Source: Pseudarthrobacter sulfonivorans (GTDB taxonomy: Bacteria; Actinomycetota; Actinomycetes; Actinomycetales; Micrococcaceae). Taken from it: a stretch of 64,000 bases of DNA. Location of the stretch: positions 682,001-746,000 of the forward strand of contig NZ_CP013747.1 of assembly GCF_001484605.1 (NCBI RefSeq), read 5' to 3'. A program made the position numbers and the translations under genes. This document shows positions 24,911 to 35,686 of the stretch, in pieces; position 1 is the first letter of the stretch, and every line of letters starts with the position of its first letter. The notes below the pieces were generated by a model. It was given only the letters and a program-made list of their open reading frames with translations, ran no database searches and was not told the DNA's origin.

Positions 24911-25480
24911 ATGAGCAACCCTGCCGACGGCCCTCCTGCGACAGGCCTTCCCGAAACCGGCCTTCCGGCGACGTCCCCTGCGGGGATAGGTACCGAAAAG
25001 GACACCGTCGATGAGGCCCTGAACACCGTGGAACACCAAATCAGTCTCTTTTGGCGGCGCGCCCGGTCGGTGTCCCATCAGCTCTCGCGGCAGGTGCACC
25101 CGGACATGGAACCGGCGGCCTACGGCCTGCTTTCGATCATCCGGCGCGAGGGACCCATCCGGTTGACAGACCTTGCCCTGAACATCGGAGTGGGCAAGCC
25201 ATCCGTCAGCCGCCAGATCGCTTTCCTGGAAAGCATCGGGCTGGTGTTCAAGGAAGCTGACCCCCTGGACGGAAGGGCGCAGTCGATCCGCCTCACCGAA
25301 AAGGGCGAGGAAAAGATGCATCAGGTCCAGGATGCGCGCCGCCAGGATTTCCGTGAGCGGCTCGGTGAGTGGCCGGTCGGGGAACTGCAGACCCTCGCCG
25401 AATACATGGCAAAGCTCAACTCCCTCTTTGAACTCGACGGTTTCGCGAAGGACCCGTCCACCGACGACGCTGCAAAATAG
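24911..25480 (+). CDS. MarR family transcriptional regulator
   Basis: A 189-residue regulator with a proline-rich N-terminal tail (about 35 residues) and a MarR winged helix domain (about 40-165): PAAYGLLSIIRREGPIRLTDLA, the recognition helix region GVGKPSVSRQIAFLE, and a wing with KEADPLDGRAQSIRLTEKG. MarR proteins bind DNA as dimers and often release on small-molecule binding. A TAGAAT eight bases before the ATG suggests a leaderless or very short leader transcript. It is divergent from the DUF3046 gene. The target genes and ligand are unknown. Confidence 0.88.
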   Translation: MSNPADGPPATGLPETGLPATSPAGIGTEKDTVDEALNTVEHQISLFWRRARSVSHQLSRQVHPDMEPAAYGLLSIIRREGPIRLTDLALNIGVGKPSVSRQIAFLESIGLVFKEADPLDGRAQSIRLTEKGEEKMHQVQDARRQDFRERLGEWPVGELQTLAEYMAKLNSLFELDGFAKDPSTDDAAK

Positions 25481-25494
25481 CCGCCACACGCAAC

Positions 25495-25523
25495 AAAGCC
25501 TCCGGCCCATGGCCGGAGGCTTT
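25495..25523. terminator. bidirectional terminator between the MarR gene and clgR
   Basis: A perfect 13-bp stem AAAGCCTCCGGCC / GGCCGGAGGCTTT around CAT, with A/T tails on both strands, lies between convergent genes. Confidence 0.9.
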
Positions 25524-25555
25524 GCTGTACTTCCTGTCTGGCTCCTGCGGACGGC

Positions 25556-25915
25556 TTACCGTGCGCCGGAAAGCAGGCCCTTGGACAGTTCGTTGTTGAG
25601 TTCAGCGTTCAGATCGCGATCAAGGTCGCGGCCGTAGCGCTGTGAGAATTCCTGGGGAACGGTGTCCGGAACGGCAACGCCCTCGGCGACGGCGACACGG
25701 TCGCTGACTTCCCTGAGCATGCTGGACAGCGGCACGTCCAGGGCTGAGCAGATTGAGGAGAGGAGCTCTGATGAAGCTTCCTTCTGGCCGCGCTCTACTT
25801 CGCTGAGGTAGCCCAAGGAAACACGGGCACTGTGCGAAACTTCGCGGAGCGTGCGTCCCTGGCGCTGGCGTACATCGCGCAGGACATCACCGATTTCGTG
25901 ACGAAGTACAACCAT
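25556..25915 (-). CDS. clgR: XRE-type regulator ClgR
   Basis: A 119-residue protein. The HTH segment is [22 protein letters not shown] (about residues 20-41), nearly identical to ClgR, the actinobacterial activator of clp protease and chaperone genes under stress. The start ATG at 25915 has AAGGAG six bases upstream and matches the length of known ClgR proteins; an ATG at 26008 would add 31 residues. The synteny ftsK-pgsA-cinA-clgR supports the name. It converges on the MarR gene. Confidence 0.88.
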   Translation of the reverse strand: MVVLRHEIGDVLRDVRQRQGRTLREVSHSARVSLGYLSEVERGQKEASSELLSSICSALDVPLSSMLREVSDRVAVAEGVAVPDTVPQEFSQRYGRDLDRDLNAELNNELSKGLLSGAR

Positions 25916-26160
25916 CTTGCGCTCCTTCTGTTCGCTCTTGGCCTGATCGGCGAGGCCCACATCCTTCCAGCGGACAACGCCGTTTATGGATACGGGCTGC
26001 TTTACCATCTGTATCGCCTTGCTCCCTCATAAGTTCGGTCCGCCGTGGAGCGAACCGTGGTGGTTTATTCATCCTAGGCGCCTCCGCTCTCCGGAAGCGA
26101 CACAATGTAATAACTAATGGACACCGGGATTTGTTCCCGGCAACTTTACGCCCGGTAGCT

Positions 26161-26640
26161 TCAGGAAGATAGGGCCGCGATCAGACTTTCCAGCGCAGCG
26201 CCGCAAGCCTGTCCGCGGATCTCTGCACGGTTCCCGGTGAAGGCGTATTCGAGATATGACGCACCGTCCGCTGTGGCAACCCCGATGAACACTGCCCCCA
26301 CCGCTTTGCCATCATGGTCCTCCGGGCCGGCTACTCCTGTGGTGGCAACGCCGACGTCAGCATGCAGCGCAGTCCTGGCCCCGGCCGCCATGGCCGCTGC
26401 GACAGCACCGTCAACGGATCCGGCGGCGGCCAGCAGCTCTGCCGGAACGCCCAGGACGTCCACTTTAACGGAGTTCTGGTAGGCCACCACACCGCCTTGG
26501 AGCATGCCTGAGGCTCCGGCTGTGTCGGCGAGGACGGCGCTGACCATTCCCGCAGTGAGAGACTCCGCGGTCGCGACGGTGCGGCCCCTTTCCAGGGCAC
26601 TTTTGACTGCCTGTTCCGCCAGGTGGTGAAGGTTGGTCAC
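26161..26640 (-). CDS. CinA C-terminal domain protein (nicotinamide-nucleotide amidohydrolase type)
   Basis: A 159-residue stand-alone CinA C-terminal domain: TVATAESLTAGMVSAVLADT, MLQGGVVAYQNSVK and GVATTGVAGPEDHDGKAVG. Related enzymes such as PncC deamidate NMN to NaMN for NAD recycling. The N-terminal MoCF domain of full CinA is missing, which is common in actinobacteria. It is 9 bp from pgsA and likely cotranscribed with it. Confidence 0.9.
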   Translation of the reverse strand: MTNLHHLAEQAVKSALERGRTVATAESLTAGMVSAVLADTAGASGMLQGGVVAYQNSVKVDVLGVPAELLAAAGSVDGAVAAAMAAGARTALHADVGVATTGVAGPEDHDGKAVGAVFIGVATADGASYLEYAFTGNRAEIRGQACGAALESLIAALSS

Positions 26641-26649
26641 GTCGGCTCC

Positions 26650-27285
26650 CTAGTTTCCAGCTGTAGTTGTTCCCGCACGTTTGCCCTGTGACCGGATGCG
26701 CAGGGCTTCAATGACGTATTCGACGCCGGTCCATACCGTGATCAGTACGGCCACGATCATGACGGCGAAAGCCACCCAGACAAGCCACGGCGCCAGCGCG
26801 CCGAGCGGCAGGAGATACAGGAAGATCGCGGCCGTCTGAACGACCGTCTTGAGCTTGCCCCCGCGCGAGGCCGGGATGACACCGTACCGGATGACAAAGA
26901 AACGAAGGGCGGTGATGCCCCATTCCCTGACGAGGATGACGATGGTGACCCACCATGGCAGTTCATTCAGGATGGACAGCATCACCAGGGCTGAGCCGAT
27001 GAGGAGCTTGTCGGCGATGGGGTCGGCAATTTTGCCGAAATTGGTGACGAGGCCGCGGCTCCTGGCGATGTCGCCGTCGAGCTTGTCGGTGTAGATGGCG
27101 ACGGCGAACGCCACCACCGCGGCCCAGCGCCACGGCCCTGACTCGCTGTCCAGCCCGGGGGCATCGGCGAGGAGGAACCAGACGAAGAACGGCACCAGGG
27201 CGATGCGCAGCATGGTCAGGATGTTGGGAAGATTCCAGATTCCTGGGCTGCTGGAGCCGGCGGCAGTTGCTTCGGTGCTAGTCAC
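26650..27285 (-). CDS. pgsA: CDP-diacylglycerol--glycerol-3-phosphate 3-phosphatidyltransferase
   Basis: A 211-residue membrane enzyme committing CDP-diacylglycerol to phosphatidylglycerol. The CDP-alcohol phosphotransferase motif DG-x2-AR-x8-G-x3-D-x3-D is complete (D70, G71, A74, R75, G84, D88, D92). It has about five to six hydrophobic segments. It lies 9 bp after ftsK and 9 bp before cinA. Several actinobacterial paralogues exist, so the exact acceptor alcohol (glycerol-3-phosphate rather than another) rests on synteny and overall similarity. Confidence 0.88.
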   Translation of the reverse strand: MTSTEATAAGSSSPGIWNLPNILTMLRIALVPFFVWFLLADAPGLDSESGPWRWAAVVAFAVAIYTDKLDGDIARSRGLVTNFGKIADPIADKLLIGSALVMLSILNELPWWVTIVILVREWGITALRFFVIRYGVIPASRGGKLKTVVQTAAIFLYLLPLGALAPWLVWVAFAVMIVAVLITVWTGVEYVIEALRIRSQGKRAGTTTAGN

Positions 27286-27294
27286 ACTCCTAGG

Positions 27295-30216
27295 CTACCG
27301 TCCGGTGAGTGACCAAGCGTCTTCGGAACCGTCCTCATCGTCGCCGGAGGTGCCGTCGGCGCCGTCGAAGTACTCAACCTTTTGGCTGCGCTGGTCCAGG
27401 TCCGCCTGTACGAGGTCCTCCGCATATCCGCCCTGGGCGATGTTCGCGTTGGCGTTGTCGCTGAGCGCTGCCGTCTGTGAATCTGCAACGACCGGAGCGT
27501 CCTGGCCCTTCATGGCTGCCAGCACCGACGCGAGGTCGTCCGGCTTTACCAGGACGTCGCGTGCTTTGGACCCTTCGGAGGGGCCAACCACTCCCCTGGA
27601 CTCCAGGAGGTCCATGAGCCGTCCGGCCTTGGCGAAGCCCACCCTGAGCTTGCGCTGGAGCATCGAGGTCGAACCGAACTGCGTGGTGACCACCAGTTCG
27701 GTGGCCGAAAGCAGGACTTCGAGGTCGTCCCCGATGTCGTCGTCGATCTGCTTTTTTGGTGCCTCGGGGGCGACATCGTGGCGGTAGTCGACTTTAAGCT
27801 GGCCCTTGACGTGTTCCACGACCTTGTGGATTTCAGACTCGGTGACCCAGGCGCCCTGGACACGCATGGCCTTGGAGGCACCCATCGGCAGGAACAGCGC
27901 ATCGCCCTGGCCGATGAGTTTTTCGGCACCGGGCTGGTCAAGGACCACCCGGGAGTCCGTGACGGAGGACGTGGCGAAGGCCATCCGCGAGGGCACGTTG
28001 GCCTTGATCAGGCCGGTGACGACGTCCACGGAGGGCCGCTGGGTGGCCAGGACCAGGTGGATGCCGGCGGCACGGGCCAGCTGGGTGATGCGGACGATGG
28101 AGTCTTCGACGTCGCGCGGGGCCACCATCATCAGGTCGGCGAGCTCGTCAACAATCACCAGCAGGTACGGGTAGGGCCGGATGACGCGCTTGGAGTCCAC
28201 GGGAGGCTGGACCTTGCCGGCGCGGACTGCCTTGTTGAAGTCATCGATGTGCTTGAACCCGTAGTTGGCGAGGTCGTCGTACCGCGCATCCATTTCGCGG
28301 ACGACCCACTGCAGGGCCTCCGCAGCCTTCTTCGGGTTGGTGATGATGGGCGTGATGAGGTGCGGGACGCCTTCGTAGGCGGTCAGTTCCACACGCTTGG
28401 GGTCCACCATGACCATGCGGACCTCGTCCGGCGTTGCCCGCATGAGGATCGACGTGATCATGGAGTTTACGAACGAGGACTTACCGGCGCCGGTGGCACC
28501 TGCGACGAGCAGGTGGGGCATTTTGGCGAGGTTCGCCACGACATAACCGCCTTCGACGTCCTTGCCGACGCCCATCACCATGGGGTGGTCGGTCCGGCGG
28601 GCGTTCTGGCTGCGGAGGACGTCACCAAGGGAGACGGTTTCGCGGTCCGTATTGGGGATCTCGATACCGATGGCGGACTTGCCCGGGATGGGGCTGAGGA
28701 TCCGGACGTCGCTGGAAGCCACTGCGTAGGAGATGTTCTTGGACAGGGCGGTGACGCGCTCCACCTTGGTGCCCGGGGACAGCTCAATCTCGTACCGCGT
28801 GACGGTGGGCCCGCGGCTGAAGCCGGTGACCTGCGCTTCCACGTTGAACTGGTTGAGGGTCTCGGTCAGGGAAGCCACGATCGCGTCGTTGGCCTCCGTG
28901 CGCTCTTTGGGAATGGAGCCCGGGGTCAGAACGTCCGACGGCGGCAGGGTGTAGGTGACGTCGCCCGCCAGCGAGAGTTGCTCGGTCCGCTGCGGAATAG
29001 GAGCCGGAAGGGGCATGGGCGTGACGGGCTTGGCCGGCACCTGCGCAACGGTGGCGGGTGCCGCGTTGAGTGAGCCGGCGGCCACCATCCCGGGTGTGAC
29101 CAGCGGGATGGCCTCGGTGGCGTTGTCCTCTGCCGGAGCCCTCCCCACAGTGCCGAGGCCCTGGGCCGCTTTGATTTTTTCGACGGCGATTTCCGCCTGG
29201 GTGGGGCGGCGCACGCCGGGAGCGGGGCGCGGTCCGCGGCCCGACTTTGCGTCGGTCTCGTCGTCGTCAATGACGGCGTGCTCAAAGGCTTCGTCGCCCA
29301 CGTAGCCTTCCAGCCCGGCGTCGGACTCGTCGTCCTTGCCGAAGAAACGCCGCTTCTTCTTCCGCGGCGCAGGGGTTGCCTTCGATTCCTCGAGGTAGCT
29401 GCGGTCGTGGCTGTCCCCGTCGTCGCCGGGTTCCTGCAGGTCCAGGCCCATCAGATGCTCATAGGCACCCCGCAGGCGGCGTGGAATGGCCCCGAAGGGG
29501 GTGGCGGTAATGATGAGCAGCGAGATGAAGGCCAGCAGGCCGTAGACCACCACGGGCACCGCCGCGTGGATGGCCGCGAGGGGTGAGGCGGCCAGGAAGC
29601 CGAGCATACCGCCGGCCTGCCGGAGGCCGTCGAATCCTTCGGCAACGGTGGGCTGCCCTCCCACCACGTGGGCAAGGCCGCAGCCCGCAAAGGTCATGAT
29701 GAGGAAACCGATCCCCACGCGGTTGTTTCCGCGGCCGTCGTCGGGCTGCCGGAAGAGCCGGAAGGCACACACAAAAAGCATCAGCGGCAATAGCAGTGAC
29801 ATCCAGCCGAAGGTGCCGTTGACCACGCCGTAGACGGCGTCGGGGAACCAACCGGTCATTCCCCACCAGGCGAAGGTGGCGATGAAGACGCCCAGGGCAA
29901 GGTTGAACAGGGCCGCGCCGTCGCGGCGTTCCTCTGCCGGCAGGTCGCTGACATCGGAGCCGATCCTGCGGACTCCGCCGCCGACCAGATGGCCCACGCC
30001 CAGCCAGGCGCCGCCCACAACGCGCAGGAGCCAGGGCTGCCGCTGTTCGACGGCGGGAAGCTGGCGGGTGCGTGCGCTGCCCCCCGATGAACCGGCCCGG
30101 CCGCCGGTGCGGCTGGACCCTGTGGCGCCTGCACCGCGGCCCGCCGGGCTGCCGGATTTGGCGCTGGATTTGCCGCCAGCGGTGCCTCGGGGCGCGGGAG
30201 TAGTACGAGTGGCCAT
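27295..30216 (-). CDS. ftsK: DNA translocase FtsK/SpoIIIE
   Basis: A 973-residue septal DNA pump. A basic Gly/Ser/Arg-rich tail is followed by about four membrane helices (roughly residues 65-245), a charged linker to about residue 430, the RecA-like motor (Walker A GATGAGKS near 578, Walker B IVDELADLMM near 690), and a winged-helix gamma domain (QFGSTSMLQRKLRVGFAKAG, about 842-885) that reads KOPS-like sequences. A short acidic tail ends it. ATG at 30216 was chosen; a GTG three codons upstream is also possible. pgsA follows after 9 bp. Confidence 0.95.
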   Translation of the reverse strand: MATRTTPAPRGTAGGKSSAKSGSPAGRGAGATGSSRTGGRAGSSGGSARTRQLPAVEQRQPWLLRVVGGAWLGVGHLVGGGVRRIGSDVSDLPAEERRDGAALFNLALGVFIATFAWWGMTGWFPDAVYGVVNGTFGWMSLLLPLMLFVCAFRLFRQPDDGRGNNRVGIGFLIMTFAGCGLAHVVGGQPTVAEGFDGLRQAGGMLGFLAASPLAAIHAAVPVVVYGLLAFISLLIITATPFGAIPRRLRGAYEHLMGLDLQEPGDDGDSHDRSYLEESKATPAPRKKKRRFFGKDDESDAGLEGYVGDEAFEHAVIDDDETDAKSGRGPRPAPGVRRPTQAEIAVEKIKAAQGLGTVGRAPAEDNATEAIPLVTPGMVAAGSLNAAPATVAQVPAKPVTPMPLPAPIPQRTEQLSLAGDVTYTLPPSDVLTPGSIPKERTEANDAIVASLTETLNQFNVEAQVTGFSRGPTVTRYEIELSPGTKVERVTALSKNISYAVASSDVRILSPIPGKSAIGIEIPNTDRETVSLGDVLRSQNARRTDHPMVMGVGKDVEGGYVVANLAKMPHLLVAGATGAGKSSFVNSMITSILMRATPDEVRMVMVDPKRVELTAYEGVPHLITPIITNPKKAAEALQWVVREMDARYDDLANYGFKHIDDFNKAVRAGKVQPPVDSKRVIRPYPYLLVIVDELADLMMVAPRDVEDSIVRITQLARAAGIHLVLATQRPSVDVVTGLIKANVPSRMAFATSSVTDSRVVLDQPGAEKLIGQGDALFLPMGASKAMRVQGAWVTESEIHKVVEHVKGQLKVDYRHDVAPEAPKKQIDDDIGDDLEVLLSATELVVTTQFGSTSMLQRKLRVGFAKAGRLMDLLESRGVVGPSEGSKARDVLVKPDDLASVLAAMKGQDAPVVADSQTAALSDNANANIAQGGYAEDLVQADLDQRSQKVEYFDGADGTSGDDEDGSEDAWSLTGR

Positions 30217-30290
30217 ACGTGCCACGGTACCGGAACTGGCGCGGTTTTCCGCGGATTTCCGGCTGTTCCCGGCCTCATGTTGCGGATGGG

Positions 30291-30321
30291 AAAGGCCCGG
30301 TTCTACAAGAACCGGGCCTTT
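30291..30321. terminator. terminator between ftsK and the RNase J gene
   Basis: A perfect 14-bp stem AAAGGCCCGGTTCT / AGAACCGGGCCTTT around ACA, just downstream of the RNase J stop. AT ends give short T-tracts on both strands. It should separate RNase J from ftsK, which is read in the same direction. Confidence 0.85.
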
Positions 30322-30346
30322 GCCATTCCGCTTGCCTTCGGGGCTG

Positions 30347-32038
<1,692 letters not shown>

Positions 32039-32079
32039 AGTGCACTACTTTCCAGGCGGAAGGGTGCTGGTCTTAGCCC

Positions 32080-32988
32080 TCAGGGAAAGACCAGCCCCGC
32101 TTCCGCCAAATCCTCGCGGATGGTTACGATCTCGGCTTCGTCCGGCTCCACGAGGGGCAAACGGACAATCGAGTTGGGCAGGACTCCCTGCCATTTAAGA
32201 ATTTGTTTGGCTGCAACGGCTCCCTGGACGCGGGTCATCGTTGCCCTCACGACGGGCAGCAGCTCGAAATTGATCTTACGCGCGGTTTCGAGGTCGTTCG
32301 CGTTGATGGCGTCGATCAGTTCGCGGAAGCGGCGCGTTGCGACGTGGGTTGTCACACCCACGAGCCCGACGGCGCCAAGGGACATCCACGGAAGGGTCAA
32401 TCCGTCGTCGCCGGAGTAGAAGTACAGGTCCGTCTCTGCCATCACGCGGCTGGCTGCCATGAAATCGGCCTTGGCATCCTTGACGGCGACGATGTTCGGG
32501 TGCTGCGCCAGGCTGATCATGGTTTCGGGTTCGATCGCGATGGAGGAGCGGCCCGGAATGTCGTAGAGCATTACGGGCACATCGGTTGCGGACGCGACGG
32601 TCTCGAAGTGTGCGCGGACGCCTGCCTGGCTGGGCTTGTTGTAGTACGGCGTGACGAGCAGCAGGCCGTCGACGCCGAGCGCTGCGGCCTGCTGGGAGAG
32701 GTGCACCGAGTGTGCGGTGTCGTTCGTCCCGGTGCCGGCGATGATGGCGGCGCGGTCTCCCACGGCCTCCTTGACAGCGCGGAACATGCCAAGGTTTTCT
32801 TCATCCGAGAGGGTGGACGTTTCGCCGGTGGTCCCGGTGACGACCAGGCCGTCGCAGCCATCGTCCACAAGCTTGGTGGCCAGTTCGGCTGCCTGCTTGT
32901 AGTCCACGGCGCCATCCTTGGTGAAGGGCGTGACCATAGCGGTCAGGAGCGTACCAAGGGCAGGAGCGGTGGCGGATTTGTGAGGCAT
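32080..32988 (-). CDS. dapA: 4-hydroxy-tetrahydrodipicolinate synthase
   Basis: A 302-residue TIM-barrel aldolase condensing pyruvate with aspartate semialdehyde at the start of the DAP/lysine pathway. Schiff-base K170 is in NIVAVKDAKAD, Y142 is in LYDIPGR, and the TGTTGE substrate loop is at 51-56. Together with dapB and dapF in the window it covers three pathway steps, although they are in separate units. Confidence 0.95.
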   Translation of the reverse strand: MPHKSATAPALGTLLTAMVTPFTKDGAVDYKQAAELATKLVDDGCDGLVVTGTTGETSTLSDEENLGMFRAVKEAVGDRAAIIAGTGTNDTAHSVHLSQQAAALGVDGLLLVTPYYNKPSQAGVRAHFETVASATDVPVMLYDIPGRSSIAIEPETMISLAQHPNIVAVKDAKADFMAASRVMAETDLYFYSGDDGLTLPWMSLGAVGLVGVTTHVATRRFRELIDAINANDLETARKINFELLPVVRATMTRVQGAVAAKQILKWQGVLPNSIVRLPLVEPDEAEIVTIREDLAEAGLVFP

Positions 32989-33113
32989 GGAAAAAACGTT
33001 ACCCTGTCGGCGGCTGGTTAGGACAATGGGGACGGCGTGATCCGCGTCAACTAGCGGGCCGCGATGCCCCCGGGAATTCGGTCAGCACGCACCGCAGATC
33101 GACTCCCGCGGGG

Positions 33114-33860
33114 TCAGCGGAATTTCCGCAAGGCACTCCGTTGCAGGATGGCGGTGACTACTTCGGTGCCGGGTCCGGCAGCCTTTTTCATTTCGAAGCC
33201 ATCCGGTCCCCAGAACCCGCTGAGGCCGCAGGAGGGGCCCAGCGCCGTGGATCCGCCAAGGTTCGCCAAGATGGCGAACATCCGGTTGTCCATGGCCCTG
33301 GCTCCGAGATGCAGGCCAAGCCGCCGTTCTTCCGCCTGCGTGTACAGGGCCGAAACGGCATAGATATCCGCGCCGGCCTGGGCTGCTCCGGTGGAGTGGG
33401 CAGGAACCGCGGCGTCAAAGCAGATGGCCAGCGCGATCTTCCAGCCATCCAGCTCGATCACGACGGCACCGTCGCCCGCGGCGAAGACCTCCCGCTCCTG
33501 GCCGTGGAGGTGGGTTTTGAAGCCGAATTCGGTGGTGCCGTCGGGGTGGATCACGAGGCTGGCGAGCCGCGGCGTGCCGTCAGGTTCCCGATAGGCAGCA
33601 CCTGCCACCACAGTGATCCCGGTCCGGCGGCAGATCTCGTGGAGATCGGCCAGGCGTGGGTCATCGCGTTGAAGCCACGAGTCGTCAGCAGCCAGTAGCG
33701 CCAGGTTGTACCCCGTCAACGACAGCTCAGGAAACACCACCAGCCGGGCACCGTGGGATTCGGCGTCCTCGATCAGCCGGACGTGTTCTTGTACGTTCGG
33801 GATAATCCCGCCTTCAAGCGCCTGGTACTGCACGGCAGAGACGGTCAGGGCATCAGTCAC
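33114..33860 (-). CDS. carbon-nitrogen (nitrilase-family) hydrolase
   Basis: A 248-residue nitrilase-superfamily enzyme with the full catalytic triad: E45 in VFPELSLTG, K115 in GFKTHLHGQE, and C147 in LAICFDAAVP. It cleaves an amide or nitrile; substrates in this family include omega-amides such as alpha-ketoglutaramate and N-carbamoyl compounds. The start is GTG with AAGGGG ahead of it. The stop of the LexA-boxed unknown gene is only 4 bp upstream (TAAGGGGGTG), so this enzyme may be cotranscribed with it and be SOS-inducible. dapA lies about 125 bp downstream. Confidence 0.85.
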   Translation of the reverse strand: MTDALTVSAVQYQALEGGIIPNVQEHVRLIEDAESHGARLVVFPELSLTGYNLALLAADDSWLQRDDPRLADLHEICRRTGITVVAGAAYREPDGTPRLASLVIHPDGTTEFGFKTHLHGQEREVFAAGDGAVVIELDGWKIALAICFDAAVPAHSTGAAQAGADIYAVSALYTQAEERRLGLHLGARAMDNRMFAILANLGGSTALGPSCGLSGFWGPDGFEMKKAAGPGTEVVTAILQRSALRKFR

Positions 33861-33864
33861 CCCC

Positions 33865-34302
33865 TTATCCTAGGGATGCGCGCCTACCCGAGGGAACTAC
33901 GCCATCCTGCGGCTTCCCTGGCTGGCAGTACCGGTCCACCGCAGCCTCCCGCAGCCCCTCAGCCCAGGCCGCGAGCCGCTGGGCCGCCCGTACGTAATGG
34001 AACAGTTCCGTGGGCGTCAAGGCATCGAGGTCGGTTTCGTCCAGCCTGCGGGCCAGCTCCGCCCCCGCCGGCTGGGCGGTTAGTGTGACGCCTTCGTCCT
34101 GCCACTGGATGTCCACAGGGGGCCGACCTGCGACGAGCTGGCGGAAGAGGAAGTCCACCACTCCCGGGCTCATCGCTTTCATCACACCTGCAGGCTGTGC
34201 CGAGCCGGGGTCCTGGGCATCCCGGGCGGGGCGCACCGATCCGCCGGCGGGTGGGGATTCCGGAAAGGGTCGCGGCTGGGATGGGGTTTGCATGCTGTCC
34301 AT
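33865..34302 (-). CDS. unknown small protein, LexA-boxed (candidate SOS gene)
   Basis: A 145-residue protein I do not recognise. Residues 1-38 are a Pro/Gly/Ser-rich tail. The rest is mixed alpha/beta, and the segment TPTELFHYVRAAQRLAAWAE (about residues 97-116) resembles the helical N-terminal part of DUF222 proteins. No membrane segment or catalytic motif is seen. A near-perfect LexA box ends six bases before the ATG at 34302, so this is the natural start and the transcript is probably leaderless; a reading from 34329 would run through the box. The nitrilase-family gene starts 4 bp after its stop. Confidence 0.65.
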   Translation of the reverse strand: MDSMQTPSQPRPFPESPPAGGSVRPARDAQDPGSAQPAGVMKAMSPGVVDFLFRQLVAGRPPVDIQWQDEGVTLTAQPAGAELARRLDETDLDALTPTELFHYVRAAQRLAAWAEGLREAAVDRYCQPGKPQDGVVPSGRRASLG

Positions 34303-34307
34303 ATTAT

Positions 34308-34323
34308 TCGAACATATATTCGA
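34308..34323. promoter_or_regulatory. LexA (SOS) box before the small unknown gene
   Basis: TCGAACATATATTCGA matches TCGAAC-N4-GTTCGA with one mismatch, the best match in the window. It lies in the 97-bp gap between divergent genes at 34302 (minus) and 34400 (plus) and could repress either, but it is adjacent to the minus-strand start. Confidence 0.85.
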
Positions 34324-34399
34324 ACACAAGGCCTACAAGACCGTGTTTCCGGCTGGATCTTGACTGCTGCCACAAAGGTTGATGTGAGAACATCGCCTC

Positions 34400-35635
34400 A
34401 TGACGTCCCGTGCCCCGGCAAGACCCTCGCGGGTGCCTCGAACCTCACAGGCCGCGGGCCGCCTCCGCGGTATTGACGCAGCCAGGGGGCTGGCGCTCCT
34501 TGGCATGATGGCCACACATCTGCTCCCCACCTTCGAGGCAAACGCCGACCTCACTCCCACGTGGATCGGACTGACCTTCTCCGGCCGCGCGGCAGCCCTG
34601 TTTGCCGTGTTGGCGGGCGTGGGCCTGGCGCTGTCCACCGGCAAACAAGTGCCACCGCAAGGTCCTGCCTTGAACGCAGCCCGCCGCGGCATCGCACTGC
34701 GCGCCCTGGTGATTGCCGCCGCCGGGCTCTCACTGGGCGGGCTGGAAGTGAACCTTGCGATCATCCTGGTCCACTACGCCATGCTGTTCCTGTGCATCCT
34801 GCCGTTCCTCGGCCTGAAGCTGAAGGCACTGTGCGCCTGGGCCGCCGGCTGGATCGTGGTTTCCCCGGTCCTCGCATATCTGCTCCGCCCCTGGCTTATG
34901 GCAGCCAATCCGCCCCTGAATCTGGGGCACAACCCGTCCTGGGAAGACCTCTCGACGCCCTTCCCTCTGCTGGGAGACCTGTTCCTGACCGGCTACTACC
35001 CGGTGTTCCAGTGGCTGTCGTACCTGCTGGTGGGCCTGGTCATTGGCCGGCTGGCCCTCACCAAGGCGATGGTTCCTGTCCTGCTGCTTGCCGGCGGGAC
35101 TGCGGTGGCCGCACTGGCCAAGGCTTTGGGCACCGCCGCAATGGAGAACTGGGGTGGCCGGGCCGCGCTGGAGGCAGTCCTGAACGCCCCCGGATACCCG
35201 CTGGACAGTGTCCTCCAGGTCAACCTCACGGGAATCCCGCAGGAAGGATCCTGGTGGTGGCTGGCGGCCGCGGCACCGCATTCGGCCACCACGCTGGATC
35301 TGCTTCACACCTGCGGCGTGGCGGCCGCCGTTGTGGGTGTGTTCCTCCTGCTCGGCAGGCTGGCTGACTGGCTGGACCTGGACCTGTTGCTGCCGCTGCG
35401 CGGCGCGGGGGCAATGACGCTCACGCTCTACTCAGCGCATGTGTGGGTGGTTTCGGCGTTCTACCTGAAGCCGCTGCCCGCCGGCTGGACCGAGGCGGGG
35501 ATGTACTGGGCACATGCCGCGACGGCCATCGCCGTGGGCATCGTGTTTGTCCTCCTGAAATGGCGGGGGCCACTGGAACTGGTGGGCCATGCCGCCAACC
35601 AGCTGGGGCGCGGCGGACGAGCCGGCCTGCGTTAG
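34400..35635 (+). CDS. heparan-alpha-glucosaminide N-acetyltransferase-like (DUF1624/DUF418) membrane protein
   Basis: A 411-residue polytopic membrane protein with about 9-11 hydrophobic segments. The N-terminal signature RLRGIDAARGLALLGMMATH matches the DUF1624/HGSNAT acyltransferase superfamily, with the presumed active-site His at the end of that motif. A C-terminal stretch GAMTLTLYSAHVWVV resembles DUF418. Such proteins probably acylate an extracytoplasmic sugar or glycan; the substrate is unknown. It is divergent from the LexA-boxed gene. Confidence 0.78.
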   Translation: MTSRAPARPSRVPRTSQAAGRLRGIDAARGLALLGMMATHLLPTFEANADLTPTWIGLTFSGRAAALFAVLAGVGLALSTGKQVPPQGPALNAARRGIALRALVIAAAGLSLGGLEVNLAIILVHYAMLFLCILPFLGLKLKALCAWAAGWIVVSPVLAYLLRPWLMAANPPLNLGHNPSWEDLSTPFPLLGDLFLTGYYPVFQWLSYLLVGLVIGRLALTKAMVPVLLLAGGTAVAALAKALGTAAMENWGGRAALEAVLNAPGYPLDSVLQVNLTGIPQEGSWWWLAAAAPHSATTLDLLHTCGVAAAVVGVFLLLGRLADWLDLDLLLPLRGAGAMTLTLYSAHVWVVSAFYLKPLPAGWTEAGMYWAHAATAIAVGIVFVLLKWRGPLELVGHAANQLGRGGRAGLR

Positions 35636-35686
35636 CCTGCCGCCACTGACCTGCCGCCGCCGAGAGTAGTCGCGGAGAGCAGGCTC

